A stretch of DNA of 64,000 nucleotides, from contig NZ_CP059560.1 in NCBI RefSeq assembly GCF_017894385.1, forward strand, positions 1,674,001 to 1,738,000, written 5' to 3'. The notes beneath the pieces are model-generated. The model was not told the origin of the DNA. It was given only the letters and a program-made list of their open reading frames with translations, and made no database searches. Origin of the DNA: Aromatoleum petrolei. GTDB taxonomy: Bacteria > Pseudomonadota > Gammaproteobacteria > Burkholderiales > Rhodocyclaceae. Shown here piece after piece: positions 18,148 through 27,220 of this stretch. The translations under genes were made by a program, and so were the position numbers. Within the stretch, counting starts at the first letter, position 1. Every line of letters starts with the position of its first letter.

Positions 18148-20565
18148 TCAGGTCGCCGGCACCGGGCGCCCCGCCGCACTCAACAAGGACTCGTACAGCT
18201 GCGCATAGCGGGCCACCATGCCGTCGATGCTGAATTCCACCTCTGTCCGCTTCCGTCCCGCATCGCCCTGCCGCCGCAGCATCCCGCCGTCACCGACGTA
18301 ACGCGCCAGCGCGTCGGCCAGTGCGTCGCTGTCCGACGCCGGCACCAGCATCCCCGTCTCGCCGTCAAGCACGAGCTCGGCATTTCCACCCACTCGCGTC
18401 GCGATCACCGGCAAACCGCAGGCCATCGCCTCGAGGATGGTGTTGGAGATGCCTTCCGCACGCGACGGCAGCACGAACACATCCATTGCCCGCAGCGCCT
18501 CCGGCACGTCACGCCGCTCGCCGGCCAGCCACACGCAAGCGCCCACGCCCGCCCGGGCAACCTCCGCCTCGAGTTCGGTCCGCAACGAGCCGTCGCCGAC
18601 GAACATCAGACGCAGACGTCCGGCAAGTTCCGGTGCCCGACGAAGCAGGAGGACGAACGCGCGAAGCAGGTTCAGCGGATCCTTGATCGGTTCGAGCCGG
18701 CCGACCGTGCCGATCACGCACAGTTCGTCGCCCTCGAACGGCGACCCCGCCAATGCCTCGCGTCCCCGCACGCCCGGCCTGAAACGCTGCGTATCGACCC
18801 CGTTGCAGATGCGGGTCATGTGCGCCGCGCCCACCCCGACCGACGCATTCAAATATCTCAGGAGATGGTCGGACAGCGGTATGTAATGGGTCACGAACGG
18901 CCGATACAGCCGACGCATCCACTGAAAGCGCCGCCGCGTTCCGTCGGGATCGGACACGTCCCATCCGTGCTCGCCATGCACCCGCACCGGCACCCCCGCG
19001 GCCCACGCGGGCACGACAGCTTCCAGCGCGGCGAGGTTGCGCGTATGCACCACTGCAGGCTGCAGCTCGTTGAACAAGCGGAACAGGGCGGGGTAGACCT
19101 TCACGCCGTGCCCCGGCGGCTTGTGCAGCGAAACGAAACGGACGTCGTCGTGGACGATGCGCCTGCAAAATGCCGGCTCGCATTCGGTCAGCGCGACGAC
19201 GGCGTGCCGGAAACGGCTGACCGGCAGCCGGTTGATCAGATTGACCACGCCGTTTTCCAGCCCCCCCACATCGAAGCGATACACGACATGCACGACCAGC
19301 GGCCGCGGGTCGTCGTCGCAAGCGCCACCTGCCCGGTCCCGCAGCGCGACTGCGGGAACGCTTCCCGCGTCGAGCAAGGCATCCAGGCGGCCGAGGTGGG
19401 CATCCCAACTGTACGCGGCCAGCACACGGGCACGCGCGCATGCACCCATTCGCGCCGCCAGCGCGGAGTCGCCCAGCAGGCCGGAAATCCGTGCGGCAAA
19501 CTCCTCGGCGGTGGCCGCCACCTCGAAGTCCCGTCCGGGCTCACCCGCCAAGCCGGTGGCCGACGATGCCGACACCACCACCGGGCGCGCCATCGCCATC
19601 GCCTCCAGCACCTTGTTCTGGATGCCGCGCGCGATCCGCAGCGGCGCGGCCACGACCTGCGCATGCCCGATCCACGGCCGCACGTCGGGCACGCTGCCGG
19701 TCACCACCACCGCGGGACCGGCCAGCGCCAGAACTGCCGGCGCCGGATTCATGCCGACGATGTAGAAACGCAAGCCTGCACACGAACGCTGCAGCAGGGG
19801 CAGGATCTCGCCCACGAACCACACGACCGCATCGACGTTTGGCCAGTAGTCCATGGCCCCGGTGAACACGACGACCGGCCCACCGCCCGGATAGGGGTTT
19901 GCATGGACCGCGTCGGGCGCGAAGAAGCCGGAATCGACCCCGTTCGGCATCGCCACGACCCGCCCCGACGCTTCCGGCGCTGCCCGGCGGAAAAGAGCCG
20001 CCTCAGCGTCGGTCACGAAGATGCAGGCATCCGTCGCGGCGGCCACGCCGCGCTCGAACGCCAGCAGTTTCTCACCTTCCCGCCGGTACAGCCACGACAT
20101 CGGCCATGTGCGAGCACGCGCGTAGTCGGCCCATTTCGCGGAATCGACGTCGCAGAAATCCACCACACGGCGCTCGAGGCCGGCGTGGTCGAGGTATTGC
20201 GCCATCGGTCCGGAGAACGCCACCGCACGACGGATTGCGTGAGCGCGAACGGTGCAATCGACCCAGTCCCGCAGGCGCCGGCTGCGGTAGTAGGGCAGGC
20301 TCAGCGCCTCGCCGCCCGGCAGCCCCCTCAGGCTGGCCAGCCGCGCGCGCGCGGGCGACAACGGGATCGCACAGACGTCCGCGCACCACTCGCGCAGCGT
20401 GTCGACATGGGCAGCATCCTCGGCACGATCGACAAAAGTCCCCAGATAAACGCGATGCGTTCGCGCCAGATGGCGCAGGATATGAAACGACCGCAGCTTG
20501 TCGCCCTTGTTGGGCGGGTAAGGGATCCGATGCACCAGGTACAGCAGCGGCGGACGGGTGTCCAT
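18148..20565 (-). CDS. Fused double glycosyltransferase of the XrtA system (TIGR03087-like plus TIGR03088-like)
   Basis: The 805-residue protein contains two complete GT-B enzymes in one frame. Residues 1 to about 400 begin LVHRIPYPPNKGDKLRSF, the hallmark of the first XrtA-associated sugar transferase, and have their own donor region (VFTGAMDYWPNVDAV, then NKVLEAMAMARPVV). Residues from about 421 start VVHVVYRFDVGGLENGVVNL, the hallmark of the second, with the donor motif NTILEAMACGLPVIAT. In related bacteria these are usually separate neighbouring genes. The linker (about 400-421) is short and charged. The start is two bases after the stop of the FemAB-like gene. A frameshift artefact at the junction cannot be excluded. 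Confidence 0.88.
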   Translation of the reverse strand: MDTRPPLLYLVHRIPYPPNKGDKLRSFHILRHLARTHRVYLGTFVDRAEDAAHVDTLREWCADVCAIPLSPARARLASLRGLPGGEALSLPYYRSRRLRDWVDCTVRAHAIRRAVAFSGPMAQYLDHAGLERRVVDFCDVDSAKWADYARARTWPMSWLYRREGEKLLAFERGVAAATDACIFVTDAEAALFRRAAPEASGRVVAMPNGVDSGFFAPDAVHANPYPGGGPVVVFTGAMDYWPNVDAVVWFVGEILPLLQRSCAGLRFYIVGMNPAPAVLALAGPAVVVTGSVPDVRPWIGHAQVVAAPLRIARGIQNKVLEAMAMARPVVVSASSATGLAGEPGRDFEVAATAEEFAARISGLLGDSALAARMGACARARVLAAYSWDAHLGRLDALLDAGSVPAVALRDRAGGACDDDPRPLVVHVVYRFDVGGLENGVVNLINRLPVSRFRHAVVALTECEPAFCRRIVHDDVRFVSLHKPPGHGVKVYPALFRLFNELQPAVVHTRNLAALEAVVPAWAAGVPVRVHGEHGWDVSDPDGTRRRFQWMRRLYRPFVTHYIPLSDHLLRYLNASVGVGAAHMTRICNGVDTQRFRPGVRGREALAGSPFEGDELCVIGTVGRLEPIKDPLNLLRAFVLLLRRAPELAGRLRLMFVGDGSLRTELEAEVARAGVGACVWLAGERRDVPEALRAMDVFVLPSRAEGISNTILEAMACGLPVIATRVGGNAELVLDGETGMLVPASDSDALADALARYVGDGGMLRRQGDAGRKRTEVEFSIDGMVARYAQLYESLLSAAGRPVPAT

Positions 20566-20567
20566 GC

Positions 20568-21605
20568 TCACCCCAGGTTGCGCACGATGTGCGGCCCCAG
20601 CGCGTTCGCCACCCGCAGGGGAAGCCTTCGCCACAAGGCGATCAGCGTCCGATACTTCGGATTCATCGGGTTGTTCTGCGGCACCGCATCGCGCTTGTAC
20701 AGGCGATACTCGTACGCCAACGGCTGCGGTTCGAAACCCCAGTTCTTCTTGAAACTGTAGGGGCCGGTGCCGAGCTTGCTGCGGCCGAAGTCGAACAGGG
20801 TCGCGCCGCGACCCGCGGCCCGCCGCATCAGCTCCCAGTACTTGAAGTCGTTCGCCGCCAGATCGCGCGCCGCTGGCGCATCGCCGGCGTAATAGGGCAG
20901 GACCTCATTGCGGAAGTAAAAGCTCAGCACGCCCGACATCGGCCTGCCCGCCTGGTCGGTGATCGTCAGCACCTCGCAGTTCGGGCCGAACTCGCGCAGC
21001 AATCGCGCGAAGAAGGCCTTCGGCAGCGCGGGCGTGCCATGGCGCAGCACGTTCCCCGCATACAGGGGGAAGAAGCGCTCCACATCGTCGTCGATGCCCG
21101 CGACCAGGCCGTTGCGCATCCCCTTGCGCACCATCGCGCGCTGCTTGCGGGGGATCGCCAACAGGTTGGCCTCGTCCTCGGCCGCGATCTCCTTGCGGAA
21201 GGTCACGTACAAGTCCTGGCGCGGCCAATCCACGTGCCGCGCATGCAGGTTGCGGTACTCCAGATGCTGCACGTCGAGCCGCCGTGCCAGCTCGTCGGCT
21301 TCCGCCTCCAGCATCGCCACCGCATCCGCAGCACCCGCCGCGCCACCGTAGGCGCAGAAGGGCAGCGACGCGAGCGCATGGCCGAAGAGGCGGCTCCTGA
21401 CCTCCGCCAAGGGCAGGATCGCGACGATCTCGCCGGCCCGCTCCGCAAACAGGAAATGCGTCCGGTGACGGAACACCTCACGCACGATGTCCTGCCAGGC
21501 CGCCAGATGAAAGAAGGTCGCCTCCGGGCAGGCGTACACGAATGCATCCCAGCGCCGACGGTCGGCATCGTCCAGTCGCTTGACCCGCAAGGGCGGACGG
21601 TCCAT
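20568..21605 (-). CDS. FemAB-like GNAT-fold protein, exosortase A system
   Basis: The 345-residue protein matches the FemAB-related family of PEP-CTERM/exosortase A loci (TIGR03019 type), seen in FFHLAAWQDIVREVF near the N-terminus and NDFKYWELMRRAAGRG, FDFGRSKLGTGPYSFKKNWG near the C-terminus. FemAB proteins transfer amino acids from aminoacyl-tRNA to peptidoglycan bridges. For this branch the acceptor is unknown and may be the polysaccharide or its lipid carrier. It lies between the deacetylase and the double glycosyltransferase. Confidence 0.92.
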   Translation of the reverse strand: MDRPPLRVKRLDDADRRRWDAFVYACPEATFFHLAAWQDIVREVFRHRTHFLFAERAGEIVAILPLAEVRSRLFGHALASLPFCAYGGAAGAADAVAMLEAEADELARRLDVQHLEYRNLHARHVDWPRQDLYVTFRKEIAAEDEANLLAIPRKQRAMVRKGMRNGLVAGIDDDVERFFPLYAGNVLRHGTPALPKAFFARLLREFGPNCEVLTITDQAGRPMSGVLSFYFRNEVLPYYAGDAPAARDLAANDFKYWELMRRAAGRGATLFDFGRSKLGTGPYSFKKNWGFEPQPLAYEYRLYKRDAVPQNNPMNPKYRTLIALWRRLPLRVANALGPHIVRNLG

Positions 21606-21628
21606 CGTGTTTGCCCTCCCCGGCCGTC

Positions 21629-22465
21629 TCAGAAATCCGCAAAGACCCGGTCGGCGCGCCCCCAGGCGAAGTCGCGCAGGAGGCAGCGCAGCCGCGCCTC
21701 GGTGCGCTCGAGATTCACGTAGTGACGGAATCTCGTCTTCATCGACGCACGGTTCACGCGCGGCTGCTCCGGATCGATCTCCCAGGGGTGGAAGTAGAAG
21801 ATTGCCGCCTGGGCATCCTCGCGATTCACCCGGGCGATCTGCCAGCGCGACACCGCATAGGGCAACAGCCGGAAGAACCCCCCGCCGCCCGCCGGCCAGT
21901 TGCGCCCCATCCAGCGCATCGTCGTGACCGGCACCTCGAGCAGCCCGCAGTCCAGGCGGTACGGAAAACGCGGCGCGTCCGGCATGCCGTAATGGTCGTG
22001 ATGCACCGGATAAACGCTGGAACTGTAGGCATAGCCCGCCTCGGCGATGCAGTCGTGCGCCCAAAGGTTGGCCTTGCCGATGGAAAAGCTCGGCGCCCGG
22101 TAGCCGGCCACCCGTTCGCCGCCAATGTCCTCCAGCACCGCCTTCGCAAGCACGATGTCCGCCAGGAAGCGATCGCACGACTGCGCGCTTGCACGCTCGT
22201 GTTCGTAGCCGTGACTGGCGATCTCATGGCCCTGCGAAACGATCAGCCGGACCAGTTCGGGGTAGCGCTCCGCAACCCAGCCCAGCACAAAGAAGGTTGC
22301 CCGTGCATCATGGTCATCGAGCAACTGCAGGATCTGATTCACGTTGCGCTCAACCCTGCACGGCACCTGTTCCCATTCAGTGCGCGGAAAATGGGGCGCG
22401 AGCGCGGACACGTGGAAGTAATCCTCGACGTCGATGGTCAATGCATTGACGATCCGCTCGTCCAT
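21629..22465 (-). CDS. XrtA-system polysaccharide deacetylase (DUF3473 type)
   Basis: The 278-residue protein starts with the NodB signature ALTIDVEDYFHVSALA, whose Asp pair belongs to the metal site. It continues with ATFFVLGWVAERYPELV, then the His-x3-His block IASHGYEHERASAQ and the RAPSFSIGKANLWA segment. The C-terminal DUF3473 region includes FYFHPWEIDPEQPR. These enzymes remove acetyl groups from N-acetylated sugars of the exopolysaccharide. The start has a GGGAGG site and is one base past the stop of wecB. An N-acetylated sugar is therefore probably part of the repeat unit. Confidence 0.95.
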   Translation of the reverse strand: MDERIVNALTIDVEDYFHVSALAPHFPRTEWEQVPCRVERNVNQILQLLDDHDARATFFVLGWVAERYPELVRLIVSQGHEIASHGYEHERASAQSCDRFLADIVLAKAVLEDIGGERVAGYRAPSFSIGKANLWAHDCIAEAGYAYSSSVYPVHHDHYGMPDAPRFPYRLDCGLLEVPVTTMRWMGRNWPAGGGGFFRLLPYAVSRWQIARVNREDAQAAIFYFHPWEIDPEQPRVNRASMKTRFRHYVNLERTEARLRCLLRDFAWGRADRVFADF

Positions 22466-22466
22466 G

Positions 22467-23621
22467 TCACTCACCTCCCGCAGACTCGCGCTCGCGCAGC
22501 CACGCAGCGAGGTGGGCGACGATACGCTCGGCGGCATGGCCATCCCAGTATTCGGGCACGCGACCGCGCTTGCCTCCGCCATCCAGCACGGCGTCAGCGG
22601 CCGCACGCAATGCCGCGGGGTCGATGCCCACCACGGTGTTCGTGCCCTGCTCCACCGTGATCGGCCGCTCTGTGTTCTCGCGGATCGTCAGACACGGCAC
22701 GCCCAGCGCGGTGGTCTCCTCCTGAATTCCGCCCGAATCGGTGAGCACCATCGTCGCGCCCGCCATCAGGCCGAGCATCTCCAGATAGCCCTGCGGCGGC
22801 AGTAACAGAAAACCCGGCGCATCGAGCCGGTCCAGCAGGCCGAAGCGCTCGAGATTCGCACGCGTACGCGGGTGCAGCGCGAACACCAGCGGCAGGCGCG
22901 CACTGATCTTCCGCAACGCATCGACGATCGGACCCAGCGTATCGGGATGATCCACGTTGGACGGGCGATGCAGCGTGACCACGCCATATCCCCTGCGCAA
23001 GCGCTCGCCCCCGAACCCCGACGCGACGATCAGATCGGACGCCGCCGGCGCCTTCGACAGGTTCGCACGCAGGCTGTCGATCATCACGTTGCCGACGAAC
23101 ACTGCCCGCTGCGGCGCGATGCCCTCGCGCACGAGGTTCGCATGGGCGCTGCGCTCGGTCGTATACAGGAGGTCGGAAATCTGGTCGGTCAGCACACGAT
23201 TGATTTCCTCCGGCATCGTCCGGTCGTAGCTGCGCAGGCCCGACTCCACATGCACGACGGGGACGCCCCGCTTCGACGCAACCAGCGCGCAAGCCAGCGT
23301 CGAATTCACGTCCCCCACCACCAGAACCGCCCGCGCTCCATGCGCTTCGATCACCGGCTCGAAGCGCTTCATCACCTCCGCTGTCTGCATCGCATGGCTG
23401 CCCGAACCGACACCGAGATTCACATCCGGCTGCGGCAATTCGAGATCCGCAAACAGGCGATCATTCATCGCCACGTCGTAATGCTGCCCGGTATGGACGA
23501 GCAGCACCGGCACCGCGGGCGCGTGCGCCCTGAAGGCCCGGATGATCGGCGACATCTTCATGTAATTCGGCCGCGCTCCGACCACGCAGATCACGGGGCG
23601 AAGGAAAGTGTCAGCGTCCAT
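22467..23621 (-). CDS. wecB: UDP-N-acetylglucosamine 2-epimerase (non-hydrolysing)
   Basis: The 384-residue protein is a full-length WecB: N-terminal VVGARPNYMKMSPIIRAF, VVGDVNSTLACALVA, HVESGLRSYDRTMPEEINR, then VTLHRPSNVD and the LTDSGGIQEETTALGVPCLTIRENTERP region cut here only for length, which holds the UDP site. It interconverts UDP-GlcNAc and UDP-ManNAc. In this locus it supplies a precursor for the exopolysaccharide. No UDP-ManNAc dehydrogenase (wecC) is next to it, so the ManNAc may be used directly. Its start overlaps the ATPase gene by 11 bases. Confidence 0.96.
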   Translation of the reverse strand: MDADTFLRPVICVVGARPNYMKMSPIIRAFRAHAPAVPVLLVHTGQHYDVAMNDRLFADLELPQPDVNLGVGSGSHAMQTAEVMKRFEPVIEAHGARAVLVVGDVNSTLACALVASKRGVPVVHVESGLRSYDRTMPEEINRVLTDQISDLLYTTERSAHANLVREGIAPQRAVFVGNVMIDSLRANLSKAPAASDLIVASGFGGERLRRGYGVVTLHRPSNVDHPDTLGPIVDALRKISARLPLVFALHPRTRANLERFGLLDRLDAPGFLLLPPQGYLEMLGLMAGATMVLTDSGGIQEETTALGVPCLTIRENTERPITVEQGTNTVVGIDPAALRAAADAVLDGGGKRGRVPEYWDGHAAERIVAHLAAWLRERESAGGE

Positions 23622-24684
23622 CGGGCGTCCCGCCCTCGCCGTCGTCGCGGCGAACAGCCTGAAGAAGCTGATTCAGCACGTCCAGCGTCGCCGCCATCGA
23701 CTGCTCCAGACCCGCGATGCGCGCCTCGATGCGCTGCACGTCGAAATTCGCCACCATTCCGGCCACGCGATCTGCCAACGCCCCCGGAACCTGCAAGCCC
23801 CGCGGATCGATCGCACCGGCGGCCAGGGACGCATGCGCGCTGCCATTGAGCCCGGCCGGAGGTCGCCGGGCAGCGAACTCGTCCTGCAACTCGCTCACCA
23901 CCTCGCGCACATCCGCCTCGCCGATGGTGTGTCGCTCGGCGATGTAGGCCGCCAGCATCAGGCGATCGCACAGCGAATTGATGCGGCGCGGAATGCCGCC
24001 CGTATTGGCGTAGACGAGCGCGAACGCGCCGTCGTCGAAGCTCGGGTCGCCCTGCCAGCCGACATGGCGAAGGCGGTGCTCGATATAGGCGCGCGTCTCG
24101 GCCGCATCCAGCGGCCCCAGGTGGTACGACGCGATCACCCGCTGGCGCAACTGCTGCATCTGCGGCCCCTGCATGGTGTCGCGGAACTCCGGCTGGCCGA
24201 CCAGGAAGCTCTGCAGCAGGGCGTGGTCTTCGAGTTGGAAGTTCGACAGCATCCTGAGCTCCTCCACCGCATGCGGACTCAGGTTCTGCGCCTCGTCGAC
24301 AATCAGCAAGGCGCGCTTGCCCGCCGCCGCCAAGGACACGAAGTACGTCTCCAGCGCCAGCAGCAGACCGGCCTTGTCGAGGCTGCGGCTCGGGACACCG
24401 AACGCCGCGGCGATCATGCGCAGGATGTCGCTCTCGTCGACCTGCGTGTTCACCAGATTCGCAGCAACCACCTTGTCAGCATCGAGACGCTCGAGCAGGC
24501 TGCGCACGAGCGTCGTCTTGCCCGCGCCGATCTCGCCGGTCACGACGATGAAGCCCTCGTTCTGGTGCAGGCCGTATTCCAGATAGGCCATCGCCCGCCG
24601 ATGCCCGCGACTGCCAAAGAAGAAGGCAGGATCGGGATTGAGCTGGAAGGGCTTCGCGCGCAGCCTGAAATAGGATTCGTACAT
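23611..24684 (-). CDS. XrtA-associated ATPase (ExeA/GspA-like)
   Basis: The 357-residue protein is an AAA-type ATPase with Walker A GEIGAGKTTLV (about residues 50-58) and Walker B ALLIVDEAQNL. The start MYESYFRLRAKPFQLNPDP is characteristic of ExeA-like ATPases and of the exosortase A-associated group. The C-terminal 90 residues are probably a separate segment with a coiled region. It may energise or regulate polysaccharide export or assembly at the inner membrane. It follows the beta-barrel protein gene by 11 bases, as in other XrtA loci. Confidence 0.93.
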   Translation of the reverse strand: MYESYFRLRAKPFQLNPDPAFFFGSRGHRRAMAYLEYGLHQNEGFIVVTGEIGAGKTTLVRSLLERLDADKVVAANLVNTQVDESDILRMIAAAFGVPSRSLDKAGLLLALETYFVSLAAAGKRALLIVDEAQNLSPHAVEELRMLSNFQLEDHALLQSFLVGQPEFRDTMQGPQMQQLRQRVIASYHLGPLDAAETRAYIEHRLRHVGWQGDPSFDDGAFALVYANTGGIPRRINSLCDRLMLAAYIAERHTIGEADVREVVSELQDEFAARRPPAGLNGSAHASLAAGAIDPRGLQVPGALADRVAGMVANFDVQRIEARIAGLEQSMAATLDVLNQLLQAVRRDDGEGGTPDGR

Positions 24685-24695
24685 GCAAGTTCAGC

Positions 24696-26240
24696 TCAGA
24701 AACTCACCGAAATCGTCGCCGTGATCACGTTCTCGATGAAGTCGCTCAAACCTTCCGAGCGCTGGTAGCGGTAGGTCAGCCCGCCCGAGGTGTTCGGCCC
24801 GAGTTGCTTCGACAGCGCAAGACTGAACGCCGTCCGCTCCGTCTCGGATCCATCCGTCCCGCTTCCGGTCGAACGTGAGCGCGTCAGGCTCGCACTGAGC
24901 GAGGTCTGCGGTGCAAGCCGGTGACTCAGCGCAACCGTCGCAGAGCGCGTCTTCACATTGTCGAAGCGTGCGAAATCGTCCTGCGGGTTCCCTGCCACCT
25001 CCGCCCCCAGACGACTACGCTCGGACTGCTGCAACGAGAAGGTCAGCACATTGCGCACCCCGATGAGTGACACGCTCCCGGTCAGGTTGCGCGTGACGAA
25101 ACGCGCATTCGACAGGAACATGTCGCGCGGGCCGATCGCCGGATAGCCAAGCAGCCGACGCACGACGGCCTCGCGCAAGAAGGGATCGGGAATGACACGC
25201 TCGAGGGCGTCGTAAAGCAGACGAAACTCAGGATCCCGGAACACATCGACACCCAGCAATTCGAGCGAGGAAGAACTGTCCCGCGAATACGAAAGGTTCC
25301 AGTTCGACAACGCGTGGCGATGGTTGAACTGGAAGTCGTAGCCGCGGCCAAAGAACCGCTTCTCGGTCGTGCCCGAAATCGTCGTGCGCTCGGTCGGATT
25401 CCAGTCGAAGCCGCCACCCACGATGGAATTGCTGTCGCCTGAGGCCGTGTCGTAATCGTTTCGCTCGTGGCCAACGATTCCGCGCAAGCGGAATTGCGGC
25501 GTCACCGTCACATACAGCGTTCCCCGCATCGTTTCTTCCGACGAACTCTCGGCAGTCCCGGCTTGCCCTGTGTCGTTTTCCGAGCGACTGTACGACAGCC
25601 CCCAGCCGACCCGCCCGAACTGCACCGGATTGGAAATCTGGGCATTCAGATCAGATTCCCGTCGGTTACCCAGTCCCCCGCCCCCGCTCATCCAGCGCGT
25701 CATGTAACTGGCCGTACCGCTCGTCTCCGGCCCAAGTCTGAAATTCAACCGAGGGCCGATACCGTACATGCGCGTTTCGTTGTCGCTCGAGATGTCCTGC
25801 GGATCACCTGCGGCGCGGCCGAAAAACGCCGAACGGTTGTTCCGGCTCATCGATGCATCCATGTCGATGAACAAGGTCTTTTCCACCGCTTCGAACTGCC
25901 CATGCCCGTTGAGCGCCAGGAAGGAGTCGTTGCGATCTGTTTCGCTCATGTACGCGATATTGCGCACCATGGCGTTCAGGTTGCCACGGAAGCGTCCGCT
26001 ATTGCGCAACACGGATACCCCTGGCGCCACCTCGAGGCTCAGGTCGCCGTCGCCTCCTTGTGCATCGGCGCCGACATTGTCCGAGTACGTCACCGTCGCG
26101 CTGACGTAGGGCCGAACCTCGACGCTCTGGGCATTCGCCACGCCCGGCAAGGAAATCGCCGCCAGCGCCAATCCGACGCCGATGGCCGTGGCGACAGGCT
26201 TCAACTCAGGCCGCAGCATCCGGGTGCGCATCGGAACCAT
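24696..26240 (-). CDS. XrtA-system outer-membrane beta-barrel protein (TIGR03016-like)
   Basis: The protein has a signal peptide (hydrophobic VATAIGVGLALAAISL ending in VANA-QS). Its mature part is rich in alternating strands with Tyr and Arg (VEVRPYVSATVTYSDNV at the start, terminal ATISVSF). The final Phe and amphipathic strands fit an outer-membrane barrel. It matches the PEP-CTERM-associated outer membrane protein family, thought to serve in glycan export or surface anchoring. The start is uncertain: ATG 26240 is taken, but 26231 or 26219 would also give a good signal peptide. All three lie inside the 3' end of the kinase gene. Confidence 0.85.
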   Translation of the reverse strand: MVPMRTRMLRPELKPVATAIGVGLALAAISLPGVANAQSVEVRPYVSATVTYSDNVGADAQGGDGDLSLEVAPGVSVLRNSGRFRGNLNAMVRNIAYMSETDRNDSFLALNGHGQFEAVEKTLFIDMDASMSRNNRSAFFGRAAGDPQDISSDNETRMYGIGPRLNFRLGPETSGTASYMTRWMSGGGGLGNRRESDLNAQISNPVQFGRVGWGLSYSRSENDTGQAGTAESSSEETMRGTLYVTVTPQFRLRGIVGHERNDYDTASGDSNSIVGGGFDWNPTERTTISGTTEKRFFGRGYDFQFNHRHALSNWNLSYSRDSSSSLELLGVDVFRDPEFRLLYDALERVIPDPFLREAVVRRLLGYPAIGPRDMFLSNARFVTRNLTGSVSLIGVRNVLTFSLQQSERSRLGAEVAGNPQDDFARFDNVKTRSATVALSHRLAPQTSLSASLTRSRSTGSGTDGSETERTAFSLALSKQLGPNTSGGLTYRYQRSEGLSDFIENVITATISVSF

Positions 26241-27198
26241 GACCCCGTCCGTATCCGTAGCCGTATCCGTAACCGTATCCATAGCCGTAAAGGCCACCGC
26301 GCGCGCCCTCCTTCGCCTTGTTCAGGACCAGGAGCTTCACCGGACAATTCTCGATCGTGCCCAATGCCTGCTTGACGGCGCCATGCGTCGTCCGCCCGGA
26401 CTCGACCACCACCACCACCTGCCCCATGTGCGACGCGAGCACCCGCGCCTCGGTCGTCGATAGCAGGGGGGGAGAGTCGAACACGATGATGCGCTCCGCG
26501 TAGCGGGTAGCCATCTCCTCGAGCATGCGAGTCATCGCATCCGATGCGATCAATTCCGTCGATCGCTGATGCGTCATGCCCGCCGGCAGGATCGACAGCT
26601 TCTCCACGTTGGTGCGCAGCATCACGTCCGACAGATCCGGGACGTCTCCCACGAGCACATCCATCAACCCCTTGCGCGGGGGAAGCCCCAGGCGCTGGAG
26701 GATCGACGGACGGGCGAAATCCGCATCCACGAGCAAGACAGTGTTGTCGAGCTCCATTGCGATGCTCATCGCGAGGTTCATCGCCGTGAACGACTTGCCC
26801 TCGCCCGGCAAGGCGCTCGTGACCATGATCAGGTTGCCGTTCTCGACCGGCGCAGCCCCCCGCCCCTGCGCATTGTGTATCAACGGCCGCTTCACCACCC
26901 GGTACTCTTCGGCAATCGCCGACTGCGGCAAATCGGGGGTGACCATGCCCATCCGCTTCAAGCGCGCCAAGTCAAGGACCACTGCGTGCCCAGCCCCGAC
27001 GCCATCCGCGTGAGCGCCCCCGGAATCGCGCCGGCTCGTGACACCGGTCTCCCGCGTTGCCGCGGCACTGGCACGCTGCGCACCCCCATCGGACTCCTGC
27101 ACGGCACTCGCCGCGGCGGACGCATCCCCCTCGGCAAGTCCCTGCTCGGCCCGCTTAAGCTGGTCCAGCCGTTCGACCGCCTTCTCGATCAGACTCAT
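26206..27198 (-). CDS. XrtA-associated tyrosine autokinase (BY-kinase, CpsD/CapB-like)
   Basis: The 330-residue cytoplasmic kinase has the bacterial tyrosine-kinase motifs: Walker A TSALPGEGKSFTAMNLA, Walker A' VLLVDADFARPS and Walker B IIVFDSPPLL. The C-terminus carries the phosphorylated tyrosine cluster, here seven consecutive Tyr-Gly units followed by Arg-Gly-His-Gly. In this family the kinase works with the chain-length regulator encoded next to it, and cycles of phosphorylation set polymer length and export. The N-terminal 70 residues are a low-complexity Ala-rich region. The membrane activator is the neighbouring Wzz-like protein. Confidence 0.95.
   Translation of the reverse strand: MSLIEKAVERLDQLKRAEQGLAEGDASAAASAVQESDGGAQRASAAATRETGVTSRRDSGGAHADGVGAGHAVVLDLARLKRMGMVTPDLPQSAIAEEYRVVKRPLIHNAQGRGAAPVENGNLIMVTSALPGEGKSFTAMNLAMSIAMELDNTVLLVDADFARPSILQRLGLPPRKGLMDVLVGDVPDLSDVMLRTNVEKLSILPAGMTHQRSTELIASDAMTRMLEEMATRYAERIIVFDSPPLLSTTEARVLASHMGQVVVVVESGRTTHGAVKQALGTIENCPVKLLVLNKAKEGARGGLYGYGYGYGYGYGYGRGHGSDAHPDAAA
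26258..26299 (-). repeat. Tyr-Gly hexanucleotide repeat in the kinase tail
   Basis: Seven tandem six-base units (TAC/TAT followed by GGN on the minus strand) encode the Tyr-Gly cluster at the end of the autokinase gene. The third bases vary, so the repeat is maintained at protein level but may still change copy number. Confidence 0.9.
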
Positions 27199-27220
27199 AA
27201 AACGACCTCCCGGGTGCGGC

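Noticed and set aside
14769..18233. A 1154-codon plus-strand open frame opposite exosortase A, glycosyltransferase and amidotransferase genes
   Set aside because: The sequence is the antisense of three genes with clear catalytic motifs. The product is rich in Arg, His and Gln and shows no domain.
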